Shown here one piece after another: positions 8,501-15,645 of a stretch of 27,582 bases of DNA. Source of the stretch: a virus; the IMG/VR virus record IMGVR_UViG_3300025716_000007, positions 1 through 27,582 of that record; one strand, given 5' to 3'. The notes beneath the pieces are model-generated. The model had not been told where the DNA came from and did not search any database. It was given only the letters and a program-made list of their open reading frames with translations. Both the position numbers and the translations under genes were made by a program. Numbering within the stretch: position 1 is the first letter of the stretch; each line of letters opens with the position of its first letter.

Positions 8501-10529
8501 CTGCCGTATTTGAATTTGACCAAAACGAAGCACTAGAAAAACCCGATGCGGTTAATGAGTGTAGTGCTTGCAACTTGTCATACATAGATTGTGACCCATT
8601 TATTACCTTATACATAGAATCAATAACATCGTCGGGTATCTTATCTATTCCACCCGTAGAAAGTCCATTTTCTTTATACTGTTTAATAGAATTAGACATT
8701 CTTGAATACGCAGCGGTTAATTCCGCTAAGCCCTTTTCTCTTTCGGTTATAGTTTTATTATAACTATCTTGCGACTCCTTATAACTATTCCCGTTAGAAG
8801 TATCATTTATAGCAAATGTGATAGACTTCTTAACTTCTTGACTTTGTTTATATTGCTGCTCTGCCAAGGTTAATCCTTCTACGCTTGCTCTATGTATATC
8901 TATTTGTGCTGATAGTTCAGGCTCTGTTTGCGCAAGTTTAGTAATAATAGAATTCCTTTCCTGTTCTACTTGTGCATTTTTAGAGCTTTCTTTTGATAGT
9001 TCTGATAGCCTTTCTATTAATTTACTATTTGCTTCTGTTTCATTATCAATCTGATTTACAGTATCAAATGTTTGTTGTAATTGTTGGTCTTGATCTGCTT
9101 TATAAGCACTGTAAATTCCATATACGATTGATAGTCCTGCTGCTGCAAGTCCTAGTTTAGATCCTAGTGTAGACGCCAATGAGCCAACATTCCCAACATT
9201 ACCAACCCCACCAGCTACAGTTTCTCCAACTTCCGCACCCTTAGTCGCGGCAATAGTTTTCTCTACAGCGGCTTGTTGCATCTTAGTAGCTAGATTATCT
9301 TTCTCTAATATATTAGTTATTGCTACAGTTGCCTTATATGCTCCATAGGCTAATACGATTGATCTGATAATCTTTAATGTAGCTTCCCAATGTTGAGCCA
9401 TTGCAGCAATTGCATCTACTCCACCAGATAATAACCCTTCACCTGATTGACCCAATGCAGCCGTCATGATATCTATCTTATCTTTCAGGTTAGATACTTT
9501 ACCTGCCAATGTGTCAGCTTGTTTCTCTTGCATCTGATAGAACATACCGCCATTACTAGTCATACTAGTCATAGCTTCCTGTACGTCTCCAAATGATACC
9601 TTTTTCTTTGATACCATAGTGAATACATCTCCCGCATTAACTACCGTACCCGTTAATTTAGTGAAGTGTTTAGCAAGATCATCTACTAATGGAACACCCG
9701 CCTGTGTGAACTGTCTTAATTGTCTACCTGTTAATAATGTTTGTGTATTTACCTCTCCATAAGCCAATACAAGCCTAGACATATCTGTACCTGTACCTGC
9801 TGCAACGTCACCTAACATCTTAAGCGTGCTCATTAAGTCTTGTGCGGGTATAGAATATGCTGCTAATTGTTTAGCTTGACCTACTAAGTCTTTAAAGTTG
9901 AAAGGAGATACGACAGAGAAACTTTTAATTTGATTGAATAAAGCATCCGCAGCAGGAGCATTTTGCAACATTGATTCCAATGCTACTTTCTGTTTCTGAA
10001 ATTCTCCCGTTATTGAATATAGTTGTTTTACAATATCTGCACTTTGATAAAGAGCAAAATATCCGATTAATCTTCTTTGTAAATATCCTATTATTCCTGA
10101 TTGGGCATTTAACCCTTCATTTGCTTTATTAATAGAAGGATTCATGCTTTGGTAAAGGGAATCTAAATTTGATTTTTGTTGTTTTATCCCATTCAACATT
10201 TCGCCACCCGCAGAAGAATTTCTTTGTGCGTCCGATAGTAATCTATATCTTTCAGTAAGTCTTTTCAGAGATAATTCCAATGCTTCTATAGATGAATTTA
10301 ATCCAGAAGAAGAAACACTAGGAGTAAATATATTTCTAAAGGAAGATTGAAGTTCCTGTGCATCTCTTTTAGCAGCGGATGTATCAATATTTATTTTAAA
10401 GGCTTGTGATTGCGTACCTCCTTGAAGAGTAGTTTGTAATTCTTGCGCTTTCTTCTTAGCATCTTCAATAGCTTGATTGAATTTACTATTATCACCGCCT
10501 ATCTCGAAATTTAATAATCCTAAATCCAT
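5520..10529 (-). CDS. Tape measure protein, 1669 aa
   Basis: It sets tail length and occupies the tail lumen before DNA ejection. Residues 1-130 are helical and coiled (DAKKKAQELQTTL, IEALELSLKRLTERYRLLSD). Residues about 195-360 match the tape measure domain of tailed phages: SVVSPFNFKDLVGQAKQLAA, DVAAGTGTDMSRLVLAYGEV, LLTGRQLRQFTQAGVPLVDD. Hydrophobic stretches at about 387-408 and 451-476 could insert in the host membrane during injection. The C-terminal third has long charged coils, for example KQKVKELQNRYTDLTREIDR. At about 0.15 nm per residue the tail would be near 250 nm. It directly follows the tail chaperone frames, as in most siphoviruses. No peptidase or lysozyme domain is recognised by eye. 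Confidence 0.95.
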   Translation of the reverse strand: MDLGLLNFEIGGDNSKFNQAIEDAKKKAQELQTTLQGGTQSQAFKINIDTSAAKRDAQELQSSFRNIFTPSVSSSGLNSSIEALELSLKRLTERYRLLSDAQRNSSAGGEMLNGIKQQKSNLDSLYQSMNPSINKANEGLNAQSGIIGYLQRRLIGYFALYQSADIVKQLYSITGEFQKQKVALESMLQNAPAADALFNQIKSFSVVSPFNFKDLVGQAKQLAAYSIPAQDLMSTLKMLGDVAAGTGTDMSRLVLAYGEVNTQTLLTGRQLRQFTQAGVPLVDDLAKHFTKLTGTVVNAGDVFTMVSKKKVSFGDVQEAMTSMTSNGGMFYQMQEKQADTLAGKVSNLKDKIDIMTAALGQSGEGLLSGGVDAIAAMAQHWEATLKIIRSIVLAYGAYKATVAITNILEKDNLATKMQQAAVEKTIAATKGAEVGETVAGGVGNVGNVGSLASTLGSKLGLAAAGLSIVYGIYSAYKADQDQQLQQTFDTVNQIDNETEANSKLIERLSELSKESSKNAQVEQERNSIITKLAQTEPELSAQIDIHRASVEGLTLAEQQYKQSQEVKKSITFAINDTSNGNSYKESQDSYNKTITEREKGLAELTAAYSRMSNSIKQYKENGLSTGGIDKIPDDVIDSMYKVINGSQSMYDKLQALHSLTASGFSSASFWSNSNTAGAMVDYSKAIEEVNQKTRGLNYDTRGLAETIKTVAKEHNININTADGKAQISSIIKSMSDINDESKKKIFFLLGIKWSDGDPIKQLTGWRKDLQDFLGKNVITITMDDNMDEVTKSIQAKYKDLKTEVANYKPILVKLGINTTQPVQNQLNQTNNLPFWQRSTAAEVVKNNDEAKKATDKLTQAHNQLGIVVDATQLKTKKAKTNIDDPYIKGLDLQKKKIDAAREAYEKYTKVFSSSEAIGKMKTQNVFTGGVKTSDLNIEGSDKGYETFLQKSINEMYGRLQNAGKKYNKNYIKNAIQDFVKALHDTQANEIINSAESKINDIQSELQKYKPEWNLYKQLLNITGDKESSLQTAFGGQSAQDIISYYRDEINKALKASGQPSTVNVDTLLNMKPSDMKKNGISDSIKSMTDELHSTMVEAKSTAALDIANLVAQYGDLDTKKKIITGKANELRSEAQNSGLYTTSFEDALQKQLTKEMQDLEDSALELTPFYQKLFGNISDLSLSSLKKLLQQAKDSIEQMKKDANPIVDKKSGQITGYELTTVGSDGKIKTVQTSLAAFNRILKQTGEVEKDVEKIDPFTKFSNGLKDIKKGDTSDGIKKIGESVGSLSNDLSTTSSSASTMFSALGDDKTAAAMTEISGLAGGVGNIASGIASGNPVQVITGITGAVTTLAQAHDNKLNAAIEKSKQKVKELQNRYTDLTREIDRQLGSITEDQYSETLTNYQSQLSEIQLQLADERKKKKSDKSAISDYEEEITSLEDKIKYLSEDTAKSVYGIDIKDWASQISDSLVNAFSKGEDAANAFDDTVASIMKSVVQNMIKVAVIEPAMEKLRTYIFGDNGVLNDGNLSTSDALGLVSQLTSLKTSIATADQLYQSISDTAYSAGIDMSGSTSSSGITASEQSLTETTGNILASYINSIREDVAKQLLKIDDVISALTLNQTTFSLALTELKAINTNTKQIVDNTSRIDELTTFFISKVGIKGSGTGLNMN

Positions 10530-10530
10530 A

Positions 10531-10908
10531 TTATTGTTTCTCCTTTTTCTTATTTTCCCTTGCTATTGCTCTCTCTAATGCTTCTTCATTCAATTTTATA
10601 GCCTTATCATCCACAGCAGGTTTCTTACTATCTTTTACATTATAGTCTGTACGTGGGACATCAATAGTTAGTATCTGATAATAAGCTATTGAGTTTTTAA
10701 ACCTATATTGAAACTCTCTAATAGATACCAATCCAAAAAATAACACTAATGGTTTAATTATCCATTCGTGCTCTTTTCCGATTTGTCCTCTTTCACCGAT
10801 AAAAGTTCTTGTTGGGTAGCTTTTTGTTCCTCCGGCGTCATCGACATCATCGTTACGTCCATCGACCATACCAACATGGTACTTTTTGAATATGCCCGCA
10901 GCGGAATC
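10531..10908 (-). CDS. Frameshifted extension of the tail assembly chaperone (GT-like part)
   Basis: This frame is open from the slippery site to the TAA at 10531 and overlaps the end of the upstream chaperone frame in the -1 register. An ATG at 10869 is available, but it lies inside the overlap with no clear ribosome-binding site. Production by -1 frameshift on A-AAA-AAG is the better reading. The joined protein would have 115 residues from the first frame and 125 from this one (240 aa); the extension begins DSAAGIFKK. Its C-terminus is lysine-rich (RAIARENKKKEKQ). The tape measure gene begins one base after the stop. In lambda, the T domain of gpGT recruits tail tube protein to gpG-coated tape measure; the same role is inferred here. 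Confidence 0.75.
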   Translation of the reverse strand, partial: DSAAGIFKKYHVGMVDGRNDDVDDAGGTKSYPTRTFIGERGQIGKEHEWIIKPLVLFFGLVSIREFQYRFKNSIAYYQILTIDVPRTDYNVKDSKKPAVDDKAIKLNEEALERAIARENKKKEKQ

Positions 10909-11252
10909 TTTTTTTTTATCAATTCGAGAATAGGTTCAAGCTGATTATAGGTATATCCTTTGATGTAATATAACCATCTCCAATATGCCCAATGGAAAAA
11001 ATATATCTTCATTCCGTTCAATACGCTATATGATACAGCTTTTGCAACCGACCTAACCTTGAACTTCATTGCTTTCTTATCAAATGTTGCCATTTTCTGT
11101 TGGAAATCTATTCCTAATCCTGACAACTTCTCTTGTGTATAACCTTTAATATATCCTATACGCAGCACTTTATTTGTGCCCGCAATATTTATCTCTTCTT
11201 TCTTGAATAAGTCAAGTAATTCTTTTCTATCTTGTATTTTTGGTTGTTCCAT
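10758..11252 (-). CDS. Tail assembly chaperone, unshifted product (G-like), 164 aa
   Basis: It lies between the tail tube and tape measure genes, the fixed position of siphovirus tail chaperones. These coat the tape measure during assembly and are absent from the mature virion. The protein is helical and basic (KDRKELLDLFKKEE at the start; YWRWLYYIKGYTYNQLEPILELIKKK at about 90-115). A second frame, open in the -1 direction, overlaps its 3' end and continues to the tape measure gene. A run of nine A residues plus G lies at codons 113-115. The frame-0 product ends SEKSTNG. A strong hairpin between this gene and the tail tube gene probably lowers its expression relative to the tube protein. Confidence 0.8.
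   Translation of the reverse strand: MEQPKIQDRKELLDLFKKEEINIAGTNKVLRIGYIKGYTQEKLSGLGIDFQQKMATFDKKAMKFKVRSVAKAVSYSVLNGMKIYFFHWAYWRWLYYIKGYTYNQLEPILELIKKKIPLRAYSKSTMLVWSMDVTMMSMTPEEQKATQQELLSVKEDKSEKSTNG
10908..10917 (-). promoter_or_regulatory. -1 frameshift slippery site A-AAA-AAG in the tail chaperone gene
   Basis: On the minus strand nine A and one G occupy 10917-10908. In the chaperone frame the codons are ATA AAA AAA AAG, giving the slippery heptamer A-AAA-AAG (10914-10908), with A-AAA-AAA just upstream. After a one-base backward slip the next codon is GAT and the frame stays open for 125 residues. The nearest stop in the -1 frame upstream is only about nine codons before the site, so the overlap is bounded as expected. 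I see no convincing pseudoknot downstream; a 5-bp ACCAT/ATGGT hairpin lies about 26 bases away. Confidence 0.75.
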
Positions 11253-11278
11253 AACTTAATTATATTTAATATATATTA

Positions 11279-11308
11279 TAAAGGGATGGGAGTTATCCCA
11301 TCCCTTTA
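11279..11308 (-). terminator. Strong hairpin between tail tube and tail chaperone genes
   Basis: A perfect 13-bp stem (TAAAGGGATGGGA and its complement) with a four-base loop (11292-11295) lies in the 82-bp gap between the tail tube stop and the chaperone start. The sequence after it on the minus strand is TA-rich rather than a clean T tract. It is therefore probably a partial terminator or an mRNA-stabilising hairpin that sets a high tube-to-chaperone ratio. Confidence 0.75.
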
Positions 11309-11334
11309 AGTGATTAATCTGATAAAAATATATA

Positions 11335-11916
11335 TTAAGTTGTGGCAATGCCATTCTTTAATACAGTGAAATCACCATTTTCAAAATGAAGATTTGTAGC
11401 TGTGAAACCGAAAGAAGAAACTGTTGTATTCACAGTCTTATCATCCATAATAGCATAAAAATCGTTATGCATAAAGACGATAGCAGTTTTCCTAGAAGCG
11501 GATTCAACGAACATAGTAACGGGTATGATTTTTTTGTTCAAACTATATACCCCAGCTACTTGATAAGAGAATCCTTTTATCTTCAAATTAGCTGCACTCA
11601 CGACAGGATTAGCCGTTATTTTATTGTAAATATAATCATACAAAGGTGACGACTGTGAAGGGATAGTACCCTTGATAGTTGTTTCTCCGTTCTGATATGT
11701 ATTTGTCAATATTTCACCTCCGTTCTGATCAAGTTTTATACTTGTCTTAGTTGGTTCTGCCTCTGCAATAGCCAAAGTCCCATCTGTTGTAAATATTTCG
11801 TCAGCATCTGTAAAAGACGTATCTGTCAAAACATCTATTTGTGGGATAAGCAATATCCTCGCATTACCTGTAGCGAGATCTGCTTTCATTGCTGCACTGA
11901 TTAATGTTGCTGCCAT
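11335..11916 (-). CDS. Major tail tube protein, 193 aa
   Basis: This is the main tube subunit of the tail, made in many copies. The N-terminus MAATLISAAMKADLATGNARILLIPQ and the beta-rich body (TTIKGTIPSQSSPLYDYIY; KKIIPVTMFVESASRKTAIVFMHNDFYAI) fit a siphovirus tube protein. Its position, after the tail terminator and before the chaperone and tape measure, is diagnostic. The single tube gene without a sheath gene argues against a contractile tail. The gene follows its upstream neighbour by two bases. A strong hairpin 27 bp after its stop should protect its message and reduce readthrough, in keeping with the need for many copies. Confidence 0.85.
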   Translation of the reverse strand: MAATLISAAMKADLATGNARILLIPQIDVLTDTSFTDADEIFTTDGTLAIAEAEPTKTSIKLDQNGGEILTNTYQNGETTIKGTIPSQSSPLYDYIYNKITANPVVSAANLKIKGFSYQVAGVYSLNKKIIPVTMFVESASRKTAIVFMHNDFYAIMDDKTVNTTVSSFGFTATNLHFENGDFTVLKNGIATT

Positions 11917-11918
11917 AA

Positions 11919-12299
11919 TTATTTTTTATAAATTAATGTTTTTATTTTTATCTCTGTGACATTGTACCCCTTATCATCATTTCCCAAAGGAATAATAGTA
12001 GGTAATACGTCAAAATAATAGTTATCAGACTTAATGGGAAACTTACTTGATATTGCATCAATTATAATTCCTAATTTCGTCCCGTTTATTGTTCCATTTG
12101 ACAAATTATATACAAATATCTGTACTGAACTTTCAGTATAATAATAAGCATACTTATCAATAACAGAACTATCCACACTTGTAACAATAAATGGGGGATT
12201 ACCCGTAGGTCTTGTGCTAGGAACTGAAATATATATATTATCGGTAACTCCCGACAACTTATCTTTCAATTCATTTGCTATATCGCTAGGGTTAATCAT
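11919..12299 (-). CDS. Tail terminator / tail completion protein, 126 aa
   Basis: It has the size and place of the tail terminator (lambda gpU or DUF3168 type) that caps the tube and joins it to the head. The sequence opens with a helix (PSDIANELKDKLSG). It continues with beta strands IYISVPSTRP, PFIVTSVDSSVIDKY and SSVQIFVYNLSNGT, then the helix KLGIIIDAISSKF. It ends with EIKIKTLIYK. This alternation of helix and strands fits the fold of tail terminators. It begins one base after the stop of the neck gene and ends two bases before the tube gene. The call rests mostly on gene order; a sequence search could move it to a different connector class. Confidence 0.6.
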   Translation of the reverse strand: MINPSDIANELKDKLSGVTDNIYISVPSTRPTGNPPFIVTSVDSSVIDKYAYYYTESSVQIFVYNLSNGTINGTKLGIIIDAISSKFPIKSDNYYFDVLPTIIPLGNDDKGYNVTEIKIKTLIYKK

Positions 12300-12300
12300 A

Positions 12301-12813
12301 TCATTTTATTGGTTTAAAACTGTTTACAAATGCTGCTATTGACGATATTCTTGCGTCTGTTAAAACGTTCAAATGAAGTTTTGTTTCCAAATAAGAAGAA
12401 TATTCCGTACCTGTAGTAAATACTATTGCGTATTTCCCGTGAGGTGAATAACTATTCAAGAAACTCAATGAAGTAGATTTTCCACTACCACCATCCGTTT
12501 GAATAACGCCTGTAAATTTTCTAGGCGTACCGTCATAATCTATTCCACCAAAATATTCATCTTTTGTCAACTTACCTCTTATAGGATCATTCCCATTAAA
12601 ATAACCTACTTTTACCATTTGTTTGTCAAGGTATACTCCATAAGCAAAGGATGTTATCGTATTGCCCGTTAGATTCTTAAATGCTCTCTGAATAGGTATG
12701 ATATTCTTAACCATTTCAGCACCGAAAGCATCCATTTGATTAATGATATGTTCATCTATCTTCGGACTAGCCTTCTGCATTAAGCTTTCTATTTGAGTAC
12801 GTATATCAACCAT
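12301..12813 (-). CDS. Neck / head-tail joining protein (HK97 gp10-like), 170 aa
   Basis: Proteins of this kind connect head to tail and lie between the stopper and the tail terminator. I prefer the ATG at 12813 (MVDIRTQIESL) to a longer start at 12840 (MDVIYTFIK...). The shorter start overlaps the upstream TGA by only 8 bp and gives a normal helical N-terminus, MVDIRTQIESLMQKASPKID. The helix continues with a FGAEMVKNIIPIQ segment followed by LTGNTITSFAYGVY, as in HK97 gp10 relatives where a helix precedes a G-N-(L/T)-x-(S/D) turn. Residues about 85-115 are glycine-rich (VIQTDGGSGKSTS). It could also be a minor tail protein; the family is not certain. Confidence 0.6.
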   Translation of the reverse strand: MVDIRTQIESLMQKASPKIDEHIINQMDAFGAEMVKNIIPIQRAFKNLTGNTITSFAYGVYLDKQMVKVGYFNGNDPIRGKLTKDEYFGGIDYDGTPRKFTGVIQTDGGSGKSTSLSFLNSYSPHGKYAIVFTTGTEYSSYLETKLHLNVLTDARISSIAAFVNSFKPIK

Positions 12814-13210
12814 TTTTATGAAAGTATATATTACATCCAAAATTAGTTACTCTAAATGAGGATATTTCACCTGATAATGTTTCACCCGTTATGCTGTTAT
12901 CAAACGATATACTATCTTTTAATGCTATCATTGCGCTACTGAATACGATCGGCAAACTTATCGGATATGATACTCCGATAGTATTATTCTTTATGTTTAC
13001 TATACCGTCAATAGGTAATGCAAGTTTTATATCTGTTTCTAACATGCCGGAATTTATATCCGATTGGCTCATCGTTCTTAGACCGCATTGAGTTTCTAAT
13101 ATAGTTTCGTATACTTCATTCCCATCCGAATCAGTTACGGGTGTCCCGCTTGAATCTACTTGCGCTTTTTTTATAGTACAAACATGTGGAAATCTAGGAT
13201 TACTTACCAT
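12806..13210 (-). CDS. Head-tail stopper / adaptor protein, 134 aa
   Basis: The N-terminus, NPRFPHVCTIKKAQVDSSGTP, followed by VTDSDGNEVYETI, is the mark of head-closure adaptors (Phage_H_T_join type): a short beta hairpin, a D-x-x-G turn and a cysteine-containing strand (TQCGLR). The remaining 80 residues are beta strands (TDIKLALPIDGIVNIKNN, ISSFRVTNFGCNIYFHK). In HK97-like and SPP1-like heads this protein plugs the connector after DNA packaging. The gene overlaps the upstream connector by 7 bp and the downstream neck gene by 8 bp if the latter starts at 12813. Position and sequence agree, so the call is fairly firm. Confidence 0.75.
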   Translation of the reverse strand: MVSNPRFPHVCTIKKAQVDSSGTPVTDSDGNEVYETILETQCGLRTMSQSDINSGMLETDIKLALPIDGIVNIKNNTIGVSYPISLPIVFSSAMIALKDSISFDNSITGETLSGEISSFRVTNFGCNIYFHKNG

Positions 13211-13722
13211 ATATGGATAATATTAACAGTTGAGCGATATTTACCATCATTGTATCTCTTATAAATTCCTTCTGCAATTGTTTCAAATCTTTTCTTATCT
13301 GCTGCATTTATCGTACTTGCACCTTCTTGATGCGTCCAGCCTCCATCGCTATCTTGAATGCTTCCATATTGAGAAGGCAAAGTAGCACCGAACATAAGTA
13401 CGTCTGCATACAATAAGTCTTTAGATTGTGCAGTCATTTCAGTAATATCGGAATCAGAAGAAATACCTCTATCTAGTAATATCGAATTTAAATTATTATC
13501 AGGGATATCAAATCCAACTTTACCCTTAAGATAACTTTCAATGCTACAATAGAAAGTAACAGTTATATCCGTGTCTGTTGGCACTGTAATAGGATTATCC
13601 GTATAGTTTGTTCCACCATAAGTGAAATACTTAAACTTGTAATCCGTATTAGGAATAGCCGTGTAAGTGGTGTTTGTTCCACTTACCGTGCTAGTTACTG
13701 TTCCTTTACCTACTATATTCAT
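13204..13722 (-). CDS. Head-tail connector with an N-terminal InlB-repeat-like beta domain, 172 aa
   Basis: The C-terminal 110 residues (SIESYLKGKVGFDIPDN, then LNSILLDRGISSDSDITEM, KDLLYADVLMFGA, KRFETIAEGIYKRY) are helical. They sit directly after the capsid gene, as do gp6-type connectors that bind the portal. The first 58 residues are different: GKGTVTSTVSGTNTTYTAIP, TDYKFKYFTYGG and TDTDITVTFYC follow the pattern of the divergent InlB B-repeat (G-x-V ... Y-x-A-x-P ... Y-x-F-x-x-W/F ... T-x-x-F). This domain is common in bacterial surface proteins. A connector carrying it might display it at the head-tail neck. The fusion is read by eye and is not verified by search. Confidence 0.6.
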   Translation of the reverse strand: MNIVGKGTVTSTVSGTNTTYTAIPNTDYKFKYFTYGGTNYTDNPITVPTDTDITVTFYCSIESYLKGKVGFDIPDNNLNSILLDRGISSDSDITEMTAQSKDLLYADVLMFGATLPSQYGSIQDSDGGWTHQEGASTINAADKKRFETIAEGIYKRYNDGKYRSTVNIIHIW

Positions 13723-13732
13723 TGCTGATTAT

Positions 13733-14974
13733 TTAGGTTGTTTCTTGACTTGTTTTGATATCTAAATACAACCACAAGTCGACATTGTTAGGTACTGCAA
13801 TTCCTTTGCTCTCTGCGCAGAAATACATTTCCTTACTCATTGTTCTTGTCTCTTGTTGTACACCAATTCTTCCACCATCAGACAAATACATAGGATTTAT
13901 CGAAGTAGAGAAGATAGTAGTAGGAGCTTGCCATTGATAATTTCCGCAAATACCTGCCGGACGAAGCAATACCTTACCGTTAGCGAAACCTTGAATGGTT
14001 TTCTTCTCCATTTTCTTTGTTGCAGGATTAATAGCACTTACAGCACCATACCACTTTTCAACTTCAATAGTAGGAAGATTGATAGATTTCAAGTATTCAT
14101 TTGTGATTGATTCATCAACATGAACATTCCCTATTTGAGAAGGGTTAACAACATAGCCCGAACGCCATAATTGTACTTCTGCCTTTGTAGTCGGATGATT
14201 ATAGAAAATATTTGCATCATGCTTGCTCATACGAATTACCGCTGTTGAAGCATCTTGATGTTTATAATTTTCATATACCCAAACCATATCTCTTAAGTCA
14301 CCGATAGGATATGCATTTACATTAGTCCAATCGTGAGCCTTTCCTTGTGCTGTATATTCGCTATCACCTATTCCGAATCCACCTGCCTTTTGAACATTCC
14401 CACTAAAATTAGAAATATTCTTTGTAAAGTCAAATTCAAGCCCGATAATACCTCCATTATTGTTTGTAGAATCAGTAAGTAATTTACCTGTTGATTCAAC
14501 TTGCAATGCTGTATATGAACGCAAAGAATGAACACCTGCAATAAGATCAGTAGTATCTTTCAAGAAAGAACTATAAATCTTCATGTATTCAGGAATACCA
14601 CTTTGACGCATAAGCCTTTGACCGTCCAAGAAAGATTTCTCATTGTATCTATAAGATATACGAGCCTGTGGCATACTTTGAGTTGCTACTTTAAATCCTT
14701 CATTTGAAATCAAATGACCTTCTGCCGATGAACTCGTGTATGTTGCCATAACGGGGACGGTATTTACTCCGTAGAATTGATATACTACGCCATCATCATT
14801 ACTCTCGTCCGATGCAGGGAACAAATCTTGCCATTTTGTGGAAGGAAATGTGTCTTCTGTAAACTCATCACGAAAGAATGATTGTGCATTTTGATATCCC
14901 GCTTTACTTAACGCACCATTAAGTAGGTCGTAAAACGCGGAATTATATGTTAATCCATCTAAAATTGCTGCCAT
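13733..14974 (-). CDS. Major capsid protein (HK97 fold), 413 aa
   Basis: The size, the position after scaffold and decoration genes, and the sequence pattern point to the icosahedral shell subunit. The N-terminus is SAFYDLLNGALSKAGYQNAQ. A spine-like segment follows (SRMPQ-like MPQARISYRYNEKSFLDGQR at about 100-120). Then come the segment DWTNVNAYPIGDLRDMVWVY (about 215-235) and the AAVIRMSK-like STAVIRMSKHDANIF. The C-terminal half (GFANGKVLLRPAG, PMYLSDGGRIGVQQETR, EMYFCAESKGIAV, LWLYLDI) matches the E-loop/P-domain ending seen in HK97-fold capsids. There is no fused protease; the scaffold or another gene outside the window would have to supply maturation, if any. The start ATG lies 5 bp after the decoration gene stop. 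Confidence 0.9.
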   Translation of the reverse strand: MAAILDGLTYNSAFYDLLNGALSKAGYQNAQSFFRDEFTEDTFPSTKWQDLFPASDESNDDGVVYQFYGVNTVPVMATYTSSSAEGHLISNEGFKVATQSMPQARISYRYNEKSFLDGQRLMRQSGIPEYMKIYSSFLKDTTDLIAGVHSLRSYTALQVESTGKLLTDSTNNNGGIIGLEFDFTKNISNFSGNVQKAGGFGIGDSEYTAQGKAHDWTNVNAYPIGDLRDMVWVYENYKHQDASTAVIRMSKHDANIFYNHPTTKAEVQLWRSGYVVNPSQIGNVHVDESITNEYLKSINLPTIEVEKWYGAVSAINPATKKMEKKTIQGFANGKVLLRPAGICGNYQWQAPTTIFSTSINPMYLSDGGRIGVQQETRTMSKEMYFCAESKGIAVPNNVDLWLYLDIKTSQETT

Positions 14975-14979
14975 AATTT

Positions 14980-15645
14980 TTAATTTATTTCAGGTAAATA
15001 TTCATAATTAATCATAGGATTCTCTGCGTTTATAGCAGCAAAAACTACTGCTGGTAGATCAGGCATAGCATTTCTATAAATAGAACACGAATCTTTCTTT
15101 ATAATAGACACCGTGTTTTGATCACCGATAATTAGATCATCTCCCAATAGTGTATTAGGTTGACAATACATTGCAACTGCGCTACCTTGTGATACAGCCT
15201 CAACTAGATAACTAGAAGTAGTTACGGCATCAATATTAGCGGTTACTACAGTAATCACATAACTATTTGCAACGGATATAGAATCTACTGCTGTAAGAGT
15301 TACTGATTTTCCTGTTCCTGCTAAAGTAGAGGGGGCTACCATAATATTCATTCCTGCATGTAATTCGGGAGTAGTCATATTTTTTGCTACAGTGATAATG
15401 GTATTAGAACCACTTACCGTTACTGCTGTCACATCAAAACATTTTAGAATTTTGGCTGTGTGTGCTTGTGCATCATATTGTACAGGAGATCCTGCATGAA
15501 GCAATTCTCCTTTATTAAATGTGCTAGTTAGCAAACCACCTACAATCCTAAAACTCGGAGTATGAACCCATACAGGAGTTCCGCCCGAAAATTCAGAGTT
15601 CCCATTAAAGTAGGAATCTTTGTATTGATAATTTTCTAAACTCAT
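14980..15645 (-). CDS. Head decoration / head-fibre-like protein, 221 aa
   Basis: It lies between scaffold and major capsid genes, the usual place of capsid decoration proteins. The N-terminus carries SFRIVGGLLTSTFNKGELLHAGSPVQYDAQ, a pattern of decoration and head-fibre proteins in which a G-x-x-L-h-x-G-(T/S)-P strand precedes a D-rich turn. A middle beta domain (residues about 70-150: FDVTAVTVSGSNTIITVA, KSVTLTAVDSISVANSYVI) is Thr/Ser/Val-rich. The C-terminus DLPAVVFAAINAENPMINYEYLPEI is helical and acidic. The ATG overlaps the TGA of the scaffold gene by 4 bp (ATGA), consistent with translational coupling and equal dosage. Confidence 0.65.
   Translation of the reverse strand: MSLENYQYKDSYFNGNSEFSGGTPVWVHTPSFRIVGGLLTSTFNKGELLHAGSPVQYDAQAHTAKILKCFDVTAVTVSGSNTIITVAKNMTTPELHAGMNIMVAPSTLAGTGKSVTLTAVDSISVANSYVITVVTANIDAVTTSSYLVEAVSQGSAVAMYCQPNTLLGDDLIIGDQNTVSIIKKDSCSIYRNAMPDLPAVVFAAINAENPMINYEYLPEIN

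Noticed and set aside
10531-10869. Independent 112-aa gene starting at ATG 10869
   Set aside because: It overlaps the chaperone frame by 112 bp, has no clear ribosome-binding site, and its frame is open back to a perfect slippery site. A -1 frameshift product fits better.
12814-12840. Nine-residue N-terminal extension of the neck protein (start at 12840)
   Set aside because: It would lengthen the overlap with the upstream gene to 35 bp. The ATG at 12813 is adjacent to the upstream stop and begins a normal helix.
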